From: CAZENU01 sp965222125 | Lineage (GTDB): Bacteria > Chloroflexota > Dehalococcoidia > Lucifugimonadales > CAZENU01 | NCBI GenBank assembly: GCA_965222125.1 | Contig: CBDCTC010000006.1 | Coordinates: 1,054,001 to 1,118,000 of the forward strand | Reading direction: 5' to 3' | DNA length: 64,000 nucleotides | Part shown: positions 35,783 to 45,035 of the stretch, piece after piece | Layout: each line of letters begins with the position of its first letter | Position numbering within the stretch: position 1 is the stretch's first letter | Translations under genes and position numbers: made by a program | Notes under the pieces: generated by a model | The model's input: only the letters and a program-made list of their open reading frames with translations | Told to the model about the DNA's origin: nothing | Database searches by the model: none

Positions 35783-36730
35783 CTACGCCTTTCCCGCCAT
35801 CTGGTCGACCAGGTGCGAGGTCTTGATCACGTCGCGTATGTCGCTGGAAGGGGCTACGCCCTTGCGGACGCACTCGGCGAAGTGCCGGTGCATCGCCACC
35901 GTGCCGTCGATGTCCAGGGCGTCGGTCGGCGCCTCGTCACTCAGCTCCGCCGCCGCCATGATCCTGGGCTCCTCGTTGTCCCGCAGCACCTGGATCTCGT
36001 TGGGAATGCGCATGTAGCACCCAACGCCCACGCCGTGAAGCTCCGACCGCAGCTCTCTGCCGCCGGAGGCGCGGTTGGCGGTGACGATACCCACGGCGTC
36101 GTTGGCGAACCTGATGAGGCCGTTGTAGCTGTTGGGCCAGGACGCTCCGTGGGCGTCCTGGTAGGCGGTGACCTCCACGGGCTCGCTGCCGGCCATGAAG
36201 CGGACCAGGTCCACCACGTGACAGATGTCCTGCCAGAGGGTCCCCGTCTCGGGCTGCTCCTGCCCCAGGAGGTTCTTGTGGAACTCCCCGATGGCCAGGG
36301 TGGGTGGACCCTGCCGGTCCACCAGCCGCATCGCCTCCCGCGTGACGGCGGCGTACCGACGCTGGTATCCCACCATGCAGAAGACGCCGTTGGCCTCCGC
36401 AGCGTCCAACAGGAGCTGGCTCTCCTCGGTGTTGGCGCCGGGGGGCTTTTCGATGAAGACGTGCTTGCCCGCGGTCATGCACTCCAGGGCGATGCGGGTC
36501 ACCAGGGTGTCGCTCATCACGACGCAGACGGCGTCCAGCTCCACCTCGTTCAGCATCTCACGGTAGTCGATGAAGCGCCGGGGGACCTGGTAGCACTCCG
36601 CCGCGGCCAGCAGCCGCCCCTCGTCCAGCTCTGCCACGGCCTCCAGGGAGACCTCCTCGATGCGGTGTAGAGAGGGGTAGTGGGCGCTGGAGGCGCGGCG
36701 CCCCGCGCCGATGAATCCTGTCTTCAGCAT
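35783..36730 (-). CDS. Gfo/Idh/MocA family oxidoreductase
   Basis: 315 aa. Rossmann start KTGFIGAGRRASSAHYPSL, then AVCVVMSDTLV and the catalytic motif GKHVFIEKPPGANTEE; WQDICHVVDLVRFMAG carries the conserved D/H pair of the substrate domain. These enzymes oxidise or epimerise sugars, inositols or similar polyols with NAD(P). It ends a minus-strand operon of four genes, 4 bp after the isochorismatase-like gene. Confidence 0.88.
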   Translation of the reverse strand: MLKTGFIGAGRRASSAHYPSLHRIEEVSLEAVAELDEGRLLAAAECYQVPRRFIDYREMLNEVELDAVCVVMSDTLVTRIALECMTAGKHVFIEKPPGANTEESQLLLDAAEANGVFCMVGYQRRYAAVTREAMRLVDRQGPPTLAIGEFHKNLLGQEQPETGTLWQDICHVVDLVRFMAGSEPVEVTAYQDAHGASWPNSYNGLIRFANDAVGIVTANRASGGRELRSELHGVGVGCYMRIPNEIQVLRDNEEPRIMAAAELSDEAPTDALDIDGTVAMHRHFAECVRKGVAPSSDIRDVIKTSHLVDQMAGKA

Positions 36731-36734
36731 CCGG

Positions 36735-37520
36735 TCATCCTTTCAGTACGGCAGCGAGCTCGTCGCTGGTGGTCGTCGGGCACCAGTGCTTCTCGACGTG
36801 CTCCACCACCAGCCGCGTTCCCTCGTCGTGGCTGACGTAGGGCGGGCGCCTTGGATTGTACATGGAGTCCGTGAGGTCGCGGACCAACACGCAGTCGACG
36901 CCCCACCGGGCCATCTGCTTGATGCCGAAGGGCCTGTTCAGCACGCACATGTTGACGTGGACCCCGGTAAAGAACAGGGTGTCGACGCCGGCGCCGCGCA
37001 GCATCGAGTAAACTTCTGCGCCGTCCTCCGAGATCACGTCCTCCTCAGCGATCTCGATGGCCGCGTGCTGCCGCCGCCACGGACTGCGCCGCGTATCGGG
37101 ACGGGGAAGCTGGCAGTCGCCGGTGTCGCAGCCTCCGTCGGAGTCGTCTATCGGCAGCTCCACGTCGGGCAGCTCCAGGGGCTCCGGCGGCCCCACCGGG
37201 GGGAGGCCCCTCATCCTCTGCCGCTGCGACGCGCCTTCGTACCGCTCCAGGGTGCCCGAGGGAGCGTGGACTATCCTGGCCCCGGCGCTACGGGCGTCCC
37301 TCAACAGCTCGTCTATGCGCGCGGCCAGGAGGGCCGACCGCTCCGCCGCCGTGCGGCACCAGTGGGCGTCCCACATGTCGCAGACCAGGACCGCCGACTT
37401 GGCGGGAGCGATGGGCCTCCGGACGCTTACCTCCCGCCAGATGCCGCTGCCCTTCCGCGTCTCAACCCGGCCCCTGAGGCCCAGACTCGGCGGCGGCCCG
37501 GCGCCTTCGTCACGGACCAC
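36735..37520 (-). CDS. Isochorismatase-like cysteine hydrolase
   Basis: 261 aa, GTG start at 37520. The core has AVLVCDMWDAHWC with the catalytic Asp, ARIVHAPSGT, and GVHVNMCVLNRPFGI with the nucleophilic Cys preceded by the usual small-residue turn, followed by DCVLVRDLTDSMYNP. This superfamily cleaves amide or related C-N bonds (for example nicotinamidase). The N-terminal 40 residues are extra. Only 3 bp separate it from the ThuA-like gene. Confidence 0.83.
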   Translation of the reverse strand: MVRDEGAGPPPSLGLRGRVETRKGSGIWREVSVRRPIAPAKSAVLVCDMWDAHWCRTAAERSALLAARIDELLRDARSAGARIVHAPSGTLERYEGASQRQRMRGLPPVGPPEPLELPDVELPIDDSDGGCDTGDCQLPRPDTRRSPWRRQHAAIEIAEEDVISEDGAEVYSMLRGAGVDTLFFTGVHVNMCVLNRPFGIKQMARWGVDCVLVRDLTDSMYNPRRPPYVSHDEGTRLVVEHVEKHWCPTTTSDELAAVLKG

Positions 37521-37523
37521 GTC

Positions 37524-38174
37524 TCATATCCTCCCGCCGCACCACAGGACCGCGTTGGCCAGCAGGCGCAGGAAGCTGGGCTCTTCGAAGTCCTCCTGGT
37601 GCCCCAGCGACGTGTAGAAGACCCGCCCGCCCGCGTGGGTGCGGGTCCAGGTGACGGGCTCGTCGTGCTCGTCGGTGCTGGCGCTCATGAGCAGCGAGGT
37701 GTCGGTCGCGATGGGGGTGTTGCGGTAGAGGCTGCCCGCGGAGCTGAACTCCGCGACGCCCTCCAGGAGGGGATGGCCTTCGGAGCCGGGCTCGAATCTG
37801 ACGCGGGCCCTGGGGCCGTGCCTCCAGTGCATCTGGTAGTTCCCTCCCAGCACCTCCCCGTCGAAGGCGTGCCAGTTCTGGAAGGCGTGGCTGGCCGTAC
37901 GCACTCCGACGATGGGCCCGCCCGCGCCGCAGTAGGCCTTGAACCGCTCAAGCTCCTCGCCGTCGGCGTTCAGCCGCCGGGTGAACACCATCAGGACGTC
38001 GGTCTCTTCGATGGCGGACAGGGACTGATGGTCGTCTTCGGAGCGGTAGACGATGAGGTCCGCGCGTACGGGGTGCTCCCTCTCCACGTAGTCGCGGAAG
38101 ATGGTCAGCGAACTCTCGGACTCGTACTCGAAGGAGCCCGATATCATGCACAGCTTCAGCGGTTCTTTATTCAT
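37524..38174 (-). CDS. ThuA-domain protein (class I glutamine amidotransferase-like fold)
   Basis: 216 aa. KLCMISGSFEYESESSL, TDVLMVFTRRLNADGEELERFKAYCGAGGPIVGVRTASHAF, the HWRHGPRAR region and PVTWTRTHAGGRVFYTSLGHQEDF are the landmarks of ThuA-like proteins. The family is linked with sugar catabolism, but its reaction is mostly undefined. It sits between an MDR dehydrogenase and a cysteine hydrolase in the same operon. Confidence 0.83.
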   Translation of the reverse strand: MNKEPLKLCMISGSFEYESESSLTIFRDYVEREHPVRADLIVYRSEDDHQSLSAIEETDVLMVFTRRLNADGEELERFKAYCGAGGPIVGVRTASHAFQNWHAFDGEVLGGNYQMHWRHGPRARVRFEPGSEGHPLLEGVAEFSSAGSLYRNTPIATDTSLLMSASTDEHDEPVTWTRTHAGGRVFYTSLGHQEDFEEPSFLRLLANAVLWCGGRI

Positions 38175-38223
38175 GCGCTCCTCCCTTGGCGCTCTTCCTC
38201 GGGGTAGCCGCGGTGTCCCGGCA

Positions 38224-39279
38224 TCAGCGGTTCATCTGGAAGACCAGGCCCAGTATCTCGTCGGGGTCGTCGATGATGGCGGCGACTTCCTCTTCGGCCC
38301 TCTCCAGGGGTATCCTGTGGGTGGTGAGACAGTCGACGTCCAGTTTTCCTTCAGCGATGAGCCTCATGCAGAGCTCCAGGTTCGTCCGTGTGGTCCAGCG
38401 CATGAGGACCGGAGGGTAGCCCTCGCCCCTCTCCCAGGCCTCGTCGTGATAGCCGGGGCCTGTCCTCGCAGACCGGCGTATGTCCACGTTCCACGGGGTC
38501 CCGGGCAGCTCGATTTTCGCGCCGCCAACCACAGTGATCTGGCCCATCCGGTGGCCGTCCGGCGCGAGCTTCATGCACCGGGTCAGCTTGGCCACCGCCT
38601 CGGTGCCGTCGGCCCCGAAGGCCAGGACGGCCGAGTCTAGGCCACTCCCTCCCGTGAAGGCCAGGGTCGCCTCCACTTCGTCCTCCCGGCCGGAGTGTAC
38701 GACGGCGTCGATCCCCCATGCGGCTGCTATCTCTCGCCTCTTCGCAATCATATCCCAGCCGATGACGTAGCTGCCAGCGAGCTGGTACATCCGGGCCGTA
38801 AGCTGGCCCAGCAGCCCCAGCCCGACTACGCAGCAGAGCTCGCCGAAGCCGGGGGCGCCGCGGCGCAGGGCCTGTACCGCCGTCGCCGAGAGCATCGCGT
38901 AGGCGCCCTGGTCGAAGGTCACGCCGTTCGGCAGGGCGACGCACAGGTTCTGGGGCACCAGGGCGTGAGTCGCGTGTCTGGCGTAGCCCCCACCCATGGC
39001 CGCGACCCGGTCCCCCGGCCTGAGTCCGTTCACCCCCTGGCCTCCCTCCATCACGACCCCTGCGTTGGAGTAGCCGAAGGGCCTGGGGCGGCCGCCGGGC
39101 CCGGCGCGGGAGTCGCCCCGGGCGAGGCCCCGCCATCCCAGCAGCTCCGTGCCGGGGCTCACCAGGGAGCTCTTCACCTCCAGCAGCACGCACCCGGCGG
39201 CCGCCTGGGGGATATCCTCCTCCACCAGCCCGATCCGTCCGTCGGGCATGATCGCCGCAACCGTCAGCTTGCCTCGCAT
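38224..39279 (-). CDS. MDR (zinc-type alcohol dehydrogenase-like) oxidoreductase
   Basis: 351 aa. N-terminal GroES-like domain (LLEVKSSLVSPGTELLGW, YSNAGVV, LRPGDRVAAMGGGYARHA), then the nucleotide-binding domain with CCVVGLGLLGQLTARMYQLAG. The Cys/His zinc ligands of classical ADH are not visible, so it may be a metal-free or divergent MDR dehydrogenase acting on polyol or sugar derivatives. It is the first gene of the operon running to 35783. Confidence 0.82.
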   Translation of the reverse strand: MRGKLTVAAIMPDGRIGLVEEDIPQAAAGCVLLEVKSSLVSPGTELLGWRGLARGDSRAGPGGRPRPFGYSNAGVVMEGGQGVNGLRPGDRVAAMGGGYARHATHALVPQNLCVALPNGVTFDQGAYAMLSATAVQALRRGAPGFGELCCVVGLGLLGQLTARMYQLAGSYVIGWDMIAKRREIAAAWGIDAVVHSGREDEVEATLAFTGGSGLDSAVLAFGADGTEAVAKLTRCMKLAPDGHRMGQITVVGGAKIELPGTPWNVDIRRSARTGPGYHDEAWERGEGYPPVLMRWTTRTNLELCMRLIAEGKLDVDCLTTHRIPLERAEEEVAAIIDDPDEILGLVFQMNR

Positions 39280-39533
39280 ATGCGTCTCCTCCGATGGAAC
39301 GCGCCGCGCCCCTCGCCTTTGCTACGATCCGGGGCTCCGGCGACTTCCCGTCGCCCTCTCCGACGGCGATGCGGCCAGCGTTGCCAGAGCGTCACCGTGG
39401 TCGGCTCGGTAGCGCCTGGCGAGCGTATGGCCCTGTACTCTCGTGGAAGGCGTCCCATCTCGTGGACGAGTATAGCGACGCCCAGACAGGCCGTCACACC
39501 CCTTGAGGTGAACCTGGTTTGCCATCTCCAAAG
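39280..39533. other. Intergenic region
   Basis: Upstream of the MDR operon; the operon promoter should lie here, but no convincing -35/-10 pair was picked out. Confidence 0.3.
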
Positions 39534-40363
39534 CTACAGCAACTTGATTGCTCTCTCCAACGTGGTGCGATTGCGGTATATCCACGCTGCGGACCGGGCC
39601 CGCCAGGTCAGCCCCCAGATGATGGGGAAGCCGTCAGGCATCGGTTCGACCGTCTCGCGGGTGACTCCAAACGCGTCCGCTTGCTCGGCTGTGTCATGAA
39701 TAGCGTACCCGATGATCCGATCGACGAGACCGCGCCGCGGCGCGGCCGAAAGACCATAGGCGTCAACGATGGCTCGAAGCTGGCGGGCGCGGACCTCCAG
39801 GGATGGCAGACCCTCCCGCTCCGCGCGACATCGTCGCTGAATAGCTTCGCGTTGAGCCAGCAGGCCTGGGCAAGTCGATCATCGGATCGACCGGGCCGGC
39901 GGTTTCCCAGTCGATCAGCGCCACCGGGAGCCCGTCTCGCGTCACGATATTCCAGGCCGCGACGTCGCAGTGCCCGATAGTCCTGTTCGGCCCGCCAAGA
40001 CATCGGCCGAACCACGGCGGCCACACCGCGTCAGGGGGTGGCCGGTAAGATGCGGTCGCCTCGTGTAACTGCCGCAGCAGATGACCCACCCCTGCCGCGC
40101 CCTCGATGGTCCAGGGGCCAGGGTGTGTAAACTCGCCCTCGACATAGCTGAGCGTCTCCCGACCGTCAGGAGCGAACCCCGAGCCCACGACACGTGGAGC
40201 GCCGGAGAATCCGACCTCTTCCAGGTGCCGCAGCAGCGAGTGCACGGTTGGCGTCCAAGGGGCGGCTGGCCGTAGAACGACGTTGCCCTGCCGCTGGACC
40301 CCGGTGCTCCCCGCACCCCGGGCCCTCAAACGTTATCTCGTTCTCCGCTTCGTTGCACGCCAT
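39534..40363 (-). pseudogene. Aminoglycoside phosphotransferase (APH)-family remnant
   Basis: The coherent protein is spread over several frames: VVLRPAAPWTPTVHSLLRHLEEVGF, VLSYVEGEF-like LSYVEGEFTHPGPW, the Brenner-type catalytic TIGHCDVAAWNIVTRDG and VALIDWETAGPVDPMIDL; then AQACWLNAKLFSDDVAR in a second frame; then EGLPSLEVRARQLRAIVDAYGL...RNRTTLERAIKLL in a third, ending at 39534. The first 20 residues appear to be in yet another frame. At least two, probably three, frameshifts make the gene non-functional unless they are sequencing errors. Confidence 0.7.
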
Positions 40364-40380
40364 TCTCACGGCGTGCAACG
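40351..40380. repeat. Perfect 11-bp hairpin
   Basis: CGTTGCACGCC at 40351-40361 and GGCGTGCAACG at 40370-40380 are perfect inverted arms around 8 nt. It covers the putative ATG of the APH remnant and directly precedes a MITE. Role unknown. Confidence 0.6.
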
Positions 40381-40391
40381 AAGGTCGTCAA

Positions 40392-40640
40392 CCCAGATTC
40401 CCCACCTGATTGGGCCGGGCGGTGTGACGGACTGCTTCCGGCGTCATAGTGGCGCACACTGTCGGGGATGGATTCCCGCGTTCGGAGACCCTTGCGTAAC
40501 TCCCGTTGCGCGAGACAGCGTGGCGGAGATGGCTAGCATTCCTAGCGGGGAACCCCCAACCCTGGATTCCCGCCTGCGCGGGAATGACGGTTGTTCAAAG
40601 GGTCTCCGTTCGCGGGAATGACGGAGGTGGGGGATTTGGG
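40392..40640. repeat. MITE-like element with IS1380-type ends
   Basis: The left end is CCCAGATTCCCCACCT and the right end, read inward, CCCAAATCCCCCACCT: the same two end variants as the tandem IS1380 element at 6.2-11.8 kb. The 249-bp interior has no gene and contains palindromes such as TTCCCGCCTGCGCGGGAA. Shorter relatives lie at 44805-44921 and 54181-54295. Confidence 0.75.
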
Positions 40641-40751
40641 TTTCTGCTGGCGCGGCGACTACGCGCGGTCGGAGCCGCTACGCCCCTGACACTTTGGCGG
40701 GAGTGGCGCTCCCGCCCCTGCATCGTTCACGGCCCGGAGGCCGGGATGTCC

Positions 40752-42140
40752 CTACGCGTAGCTCTCTCGAGGCTGCGCTTCCTTGCGGGCGAAAGTCCAG
40801 GTCAGGCGTTTGAACCGGCGCCCGAGGCCCCGCTCGATCTCCCGCCACTTACCCTCTTCATCCGGAGTGATCAGCGTCACCGCCTCGCCGGAGCGGCCCA
40901 TGCGGCCGGTCCGTCCGACCCGGTGTGTGAAGAGCAGCTCTGTGTCCGGCAGGTCATAGTTGATGACCTGTTCGATGCCCTCGATGTCCAGGCCTCTGGC
41001 AGCGACATTCGTTGCAACCAGGATTGGGGCGTCGCCGGAACGAAAGTCCTTCATCACACGCTCGCGGGCGTTCTGACTGAGGTTGCCCTGAAGCGCCGCA
41101 ACGGGATAGCCCATGCTGTCGAGCTGTTTCGCCAGCCTCTTGACGCCGTGCTTGGTCCTGCCGAAGACAAGTACCGGGGCGCCGCGCCGCTCGTTCAGCA
41201 GGTCTTGGAGGACCTCGATCTTGTCGCTCGCGCGGATGGTGTACACGAGGTGTTCCACCGTGGGCAGGGATTGCAGGTCCGCGTCCACCGCGACCGTTAC
41301 GGGGTCCTTCAGGTGCTTCGCAGCGGTCTTGGCCACCCACTCAGGTATGGTGGCGGACAGGAGCGCCGTCTGGCGTGTCGAAGGCGTCTCGCCAAGGATC
41401 GCCTCGACGTCGTGGGCGAAGCCTCTATCCAGCATCTCGTCGGCCTCGTCCAGCACCGTGAATCGTACCGATCTCAGGTCGAGGGTGCCCTGGCGTATGT
41501 GGTCCAGCGTCCGGCCCGGCGTGCCGATGATGATCTGGGCGCCGTTCCTCAATGCCGTGTACTCCGGATTCAACGACCGGCCGCCGTACAGCAACGTCAC
41601 GCGAAGACGCTGCGACGATGCCACGGCTCTTGTGACGTCGGCCACCTGAATGGCCAGCTCCCGCGTGGGCACGAGCACAAGCGCCTGGACCCGCCGGACC
41701 GACGGGTCGCACTGCTCCACCATGGGAACGGCGAACGCGAGCGTCTTGCCGGACCCCGTGCGTGCCTGACCTATCAGGTCACGGCCCTCCAGCAGGTGCG
41801 GGATGGACTTCTCTTGAATGGGTGTGGGTTCTGATATGCCCAACTGGGCAATCGCCCGTCTGGTAGCGGCCTTCAGGGCCATTCCGGGAAATCCGGCGGC
41901 CACGGCGTTGTCGGCATCGCCAGGGTTTTCACCGTCCGTTGCCGGCTCGTTCACGGGTGCCTTGGCCGCGGCTGGCGGAGTGTAGCGACGGGACTGGTAG
42001 CACGGCACGCAGTACACCTGCCTGTCCGGACTTGGCAGGAAGGGAACGGATGTCGACGCGTTGCAGGCGGCACATACCGCCGGGTGGTGCTTTGTACGGT
42101 CGGATTGACGGGTGCGGGTAATCATAGGTGTGGATAGCAT
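40752..42140 (-). CDS. DEAD-box RNA helicase with N-terminal zinc-binding motif
   Basis: 462 aa. An N-terminal Cys4 motif (C23, C26, C44, C47; VCAAC...YCVPC) precedes the helicase core: Q motif GISEPTPIQEKSIPHLL, Walker A ARTGSGKT, PTRELAIQ, GTPGR, DEAD box VLDEADEML, SAT, and the second RecA domain with ARGLDIEGIEQVINYD and HRVGRTGRMGRSG. It unwinds RNA duplexes, perhaps in ribosome assembly or cold adaptation. The short basic tail is much reduced compared with CsdA/DeaD. Confidence 0.92.
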   Translation of the reverse strand: MLSTPMITRTRQSDRTKHHPAVCAACNASTSVPFLPSPDRQVYCVPCYQSRRYTPPAAAKAPVNEPATDGENPGDADNAVAAGFPGMALKAATRRAIAQLGISEPTPIQEKSIPHLLEGRDLIGQARTGSGKTLAFAVPMVEQCDPSVRRVQALVLVPTRELAIQVADVTRAVASSQRLRVTLLYGGRSLNPEYTALRNGAQIIIGTPGRTLDHIRQGTLDLRSVRFTVLDEADEMLDRGFAHDVEAILGETPSTRQTALLSATIPEWVAKTAAKHLKDPVTVAVDADLQSLPTVEHLVYTIRASDKIEVLQDLLNERRGAPVLVFGRTKHGVKRLAKQLDSMGYPVAALQGNLSQNARERVMKDFRSGDAPILVATNVAARGLDIEGIEQVINYDLPDTELLFTHRVGRTGRMGRSGEAVTLITPDEEGKWREIERGLGRRFKRLTWTFARKEAQPRESYA

Positions 42141-42648
42141 ACGGGAAGAAAGTACCTCTATCTGGTGGCGTGAAAATAATGGGGCCGGCGCGGGTCGGGG
42201 AAGACGAGACAGTGGGACAGATGATGGTCAGTCGCTGTACAAGCCGTGACGCGCCGGTCACATGCGCGGGGTCATTCTAGCAGAAACTCCGCGAACGTTT
42301 CCTGCCCGGCCTGCGCCGGTAACCGTTCAGACTTGCTGAGAGGGGCTACCCCGGCGCACCGGCAGCCCCCCGCCTTGGGAGACCTTGGCAGAGCTCCAGA
42401 CGTGGACTGGTTCTCGGCATTAGCGGGGCGCTGTTGAGCTCGACCTCCCCACCCCTGGATTCCGACTCGGGGCCGGAATGACGACTACACTTTACTCCGG
42501 GACGCAGACACACCCCACCGTCATGCCCGCGAAGAGTCTGTCCTCGCGGAGGCGGGGGCGGGCATCCAGGGGTCTGGAGGGGCGCTCGCCCCTCCAACTC
42601 TGAACAGTTGCTTGCGGCGCCGCACTATCATCGGCAGTCCCGGGGACC
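42141..42648. other. Intergenic region between helicase gene and typA end
   Basis: No gene seen. It contains several GC-rich palindromes, the clearest GGAGGGGCG/CGCCCCTCC at 42576-42595, positioned downstream of typA and possibly its terminator, though without a T run. A REP-like stretch lies at about 42450-42560. Confidence 0.5.
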
Positions 42649-44487
42649 CTAGTCGCGGGCGCGGGGACCGTCGCGGCGCTTACGCTTGCGGTACACGGCG
42701 GAGAGCTCCATCTTCCGCAGTCGCAAGTTGTGGGGGGTGACCTCCACGAGCTCGTCATCAGAAATGAACGCCAGCGCTTCCTCGAGGCTCATCCTCACCG
42801 TGGCCTTCAGGCGTTTGGCCACGTCGGCCGTTGACGAACGAATGTTGGTCAGCTTCTTCTCCTTGCAGACGTTGATCTCGATGTCGCCCTCGCGGCGTTG
42901 GGAGCCTACGATCATGCCGGCGTAGATCCTGGTGCCGGGGTCGATGAACGTGTCGCCCCTGCCCTGGGCATTGAGCAGACCATAGGTGACGGCGACACCG
43001 CCCTCGGATGCCACGAGCACGCCGCCGCCCTGGGAGTGGATTTCACCTTCCATCGGTTCGTACGAGGTGAAGGTGCTGCTCTTCACTCCGTCGCCACGGG
43101 TGGTTCGGAGAAAGAAAGCGTTGAACCCGATAAGCCCGCGGGTGGGAATCTTGTACTCCAGGCGGACGTAGCCGTCATCGCCGTACCGCATGGCCTGGAG
43201 CTGCCCCATGTGGACGGATAGGTGTTCGGTCAGCACGCCGATGTGCTCGTCGCGGGTGGTGATATTCAACACCTCGTAGGGCTCGTGTACCTTGCCCGCG
43301 ATCACTTTGGTGACGGGCGCGGGACGGGACACCTGGAACTCGAACTGTTCACGGCGCATGGTCTCGACCAGGATGGATAGGTGCAGCTCTCCCCGCCCGG
43401 CAACGACGAACACGTCGGGGCTGGGGGTGGTCTCCACCCGCAGGCTGACGTTGGTGCGCAACTCTCTCATCAGCCGTTGGTAGAGACTGCGCGAAGTGCA
43501 GTGATCGCCCTCTCTGCCCATGAAAGGGGAGGTGCTGACGCCAAAGGTCATCCACACCGTCGGGTCGTTGATGTCGATGGACGGCAGGGCCCCCGGGCTT
43601 TCGAGAGAGGCGATCGTGTCGCCGATGGACACGCCCTCAGGGCCGGTGACGGCCACTATGTCCCCGGTATAGGCCTCGGTGACTTCAATCCGCTCCATCC
43701 CGCGGAACACGAATATGTGCTCCACGACATGGGAGGTGGGCTCAGCGTCGCGGCACAACAGGACCACTTCGTCGCGAAGCCTGAGTGTGCCATTGGTGAT
43801 CCGGCCGACGGCCACTTGTCCCACGTAGTTGTCGTAGTCAAGTGCCGCAACAAGCATCTGCAGCGGGGCGCCGGAGTCCCCGTTCGGCGGCGGCACCGAA
43901 TCCAGGATAGCTTTGAAGAGGGGTTGCATATCCGATCCAGGCTCATCCGGGCTCGCTGTGGCGTAACCGTCCCGGGCAGATGCATAGAGCACGGGAAATT
44001 CCAGCTGCTCTGCATCCGTAGCCACCTCCAGGAACAGGTCCTGGACCATCTCTACCACCTCAGCCACCCGGGCCTCGGGCCGGTCTACCTTGTTGATGAC
44101 CACCATGGGCGTGACGTTCTGCTGGAGCGCCTGGCGCAGCACGAAAGCGGTCTGGGGCATGGGCCCGTCCACGGCGTCGACCAGCAACAGACAGCCGTCG
44201 GCCATGTTCATGACGCGCTCCACCTCGCCGCCGAAGTCCGCGTGGCCCGGCGTGTCGATGATGTTGATCCTGATGCCCCCATAGGAGACCGAGGCGTTCT
44301 TGGCCAGGATCGTGATGCCCCGCTCTCGCTCCAATGGGTTGGTGTCCATAATCAAGGCTCCCACCTGTTGGTGGGCCCGGAAGACCTGACCCTGTTTCAA
44401 CAGGGCGTCGACCAGGGTAGTCTTGCCGTGGTCGACGTGGGCTACGATGGCCAGGTTGCGGATATCGCTGTTCTGATGGTCGCTCAA
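42649..44487 (-). CDS. typA: Ribosome-associated GTPase TypA/BipA
   Basis: 612 aa translational GTPase. G1 AHVDHGKTTLVDALL, G2/G3 RERGITI and DTPGHADFGGEVERV, G4 NKVDRPEA and G5-like SARDGYA define the GTPase; domains II, III and V follow, with GRGELHLSIL and the TypA-specific PTRGLIGF segment, ending in a lysine/arginine-rich tail. The protein acts on ribosomes in stress adaptation and large-subunit assembly. The length is typical. It appears monocistronic. Confidence 0.96.
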   Translation of the reverse strand: MSDHQNSDIRNLAIVAHVDHGKTTLVDALLKQGQVFRAHQQVGALIMDTNPLERERGITILAKNASVSYGGIRINIIDTPGHADFGGEVERVMNMADGCLLLVDAVDGPMPQTAFVLRQALQQNVTPMVVINKVDRPEARVAEVVEMVQDLFLEVATDAEQLEFPVLYASARDGYATASPDEPGSDMQPLFKAILDSVPPPNGDSGAPLQMLVAALDYDNYVGQVAVGRITNGTLRLRDEVVLLCRDAEPTSHVVEHIFVFRGMERIEVTEAYTGDIVAVTGPEGVSIGDTIASLESPGALPSIDINDPTVWMTFGVSTSPFMGREGDHCTSRSLYQRLMRELRTNVSLRVETTPSPDVFVVAGRGELHLSILVETMRREQFEFQVSRPAPVTKVIAGKVHEPYEVLNITTRDEHIGVLTEHLSVHMGQLQAMRYGDDGYVRLEYKIPTRGLIGFNAFFLRTTRGDGVKSSTFTSYEPMEGEIHSQGGGVLVASEGGVAVTYGLLNAQGRGDTFIDPGTRIYAGMIVGSQRREGDIEINVCKEKKLTNIRSSTADVAKRLKATVRMSLEEALAFISDDELVEVTPHNLRLRKMELSAVYRKRKRRDGPRARD

Positions 44488-44792
44488 ATTAAATTACCTC
44501 AAGTACCATGATAGAGCATCCTGCGAGGGGATCTGCTGCCGCTATAGCGTGACCACCCGCTGGACCGTTCGGAGTACACAATAGACCCCAAGAGCCCAGG
44601 TACTCGTGGCAGTGGGTCTGAGATGTGAGACCTATCGGTTCGATGGGTCCTTCAAATATCCGGGTAGTGTGGAACACATGGGGATGCAGAAGGTCTTCCA
44701 ATGCGCTGGCAGCCCATGTCTCTGACGGGCTAACTGACCTGCCCCGATCTTCGCAGCATACGTTACGTAAGTCCGACAGGCACAGGAACAGA
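44488..44792. other. Intergenic region upstream of typA
   Basis: No gene supported. The typA promoter should lie here, but no clear motif was identified. Confidence 0.35.
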
Positions 44793-44804
44793 GTCGGCGC
44801 CCAC

Positions 44805-44921
44805 CACCGCCACCTCCGTCATTCCCGCGAACGCGGGAATCCATCCCCGACAGGGTGACCCACCATGACACCGGAAGCAGTCCGTCACGCCGGCCGGCCC
44901 AATCAGGTGGGGAATCTAGGG
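44805..44921. repeat. Short MITE-like repeat flanked by 12-bp direct repeats
   Basis: This is an inverted relative of the element at 40392: it shares CACCTCCGTCATTCCCGCG at one end and CAGGTGGGGAATCTAGG at the other, plus the internal ACCGGAAGCAGTCCGTCA stretch. The 12-mer GTCGGCGCCCAC stands at 44793-44804 and again at 44921-44932, immediately flanking it. Confidence 0.65.
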
Positions 44922-44951
44922 TCGGCGCCCACGCGTACCTCAGTGGCGTGA

Positions 44952-44984
44952 GCTTGTCGAACCATGAAGCGCCCTTCGACAAGC
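44952..44984. repeat. REP-like palindrome
   Basis: Perfect arms GCTTGTCGAA (44952-44961) and TTCGACAAGC (44975-44984), the core of a common dispersed bacterial palindrome. It lies 50 bp downstream of the NHL-repeat gene end. Confidence 0.6.
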
Positions 44985-45035
44985 CCACGGCTAACGGGGC
45001 GAAATTGCTCGACCGCACCCTACGGGGACGCGCTC

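Noticed and set aside
36711..38207. 498-codon plus-strand frame opposite the isochorismatase and ThuA-like genes
   Set aside because: It spans two well-supported genes on the other strand and has low-complexity composition.
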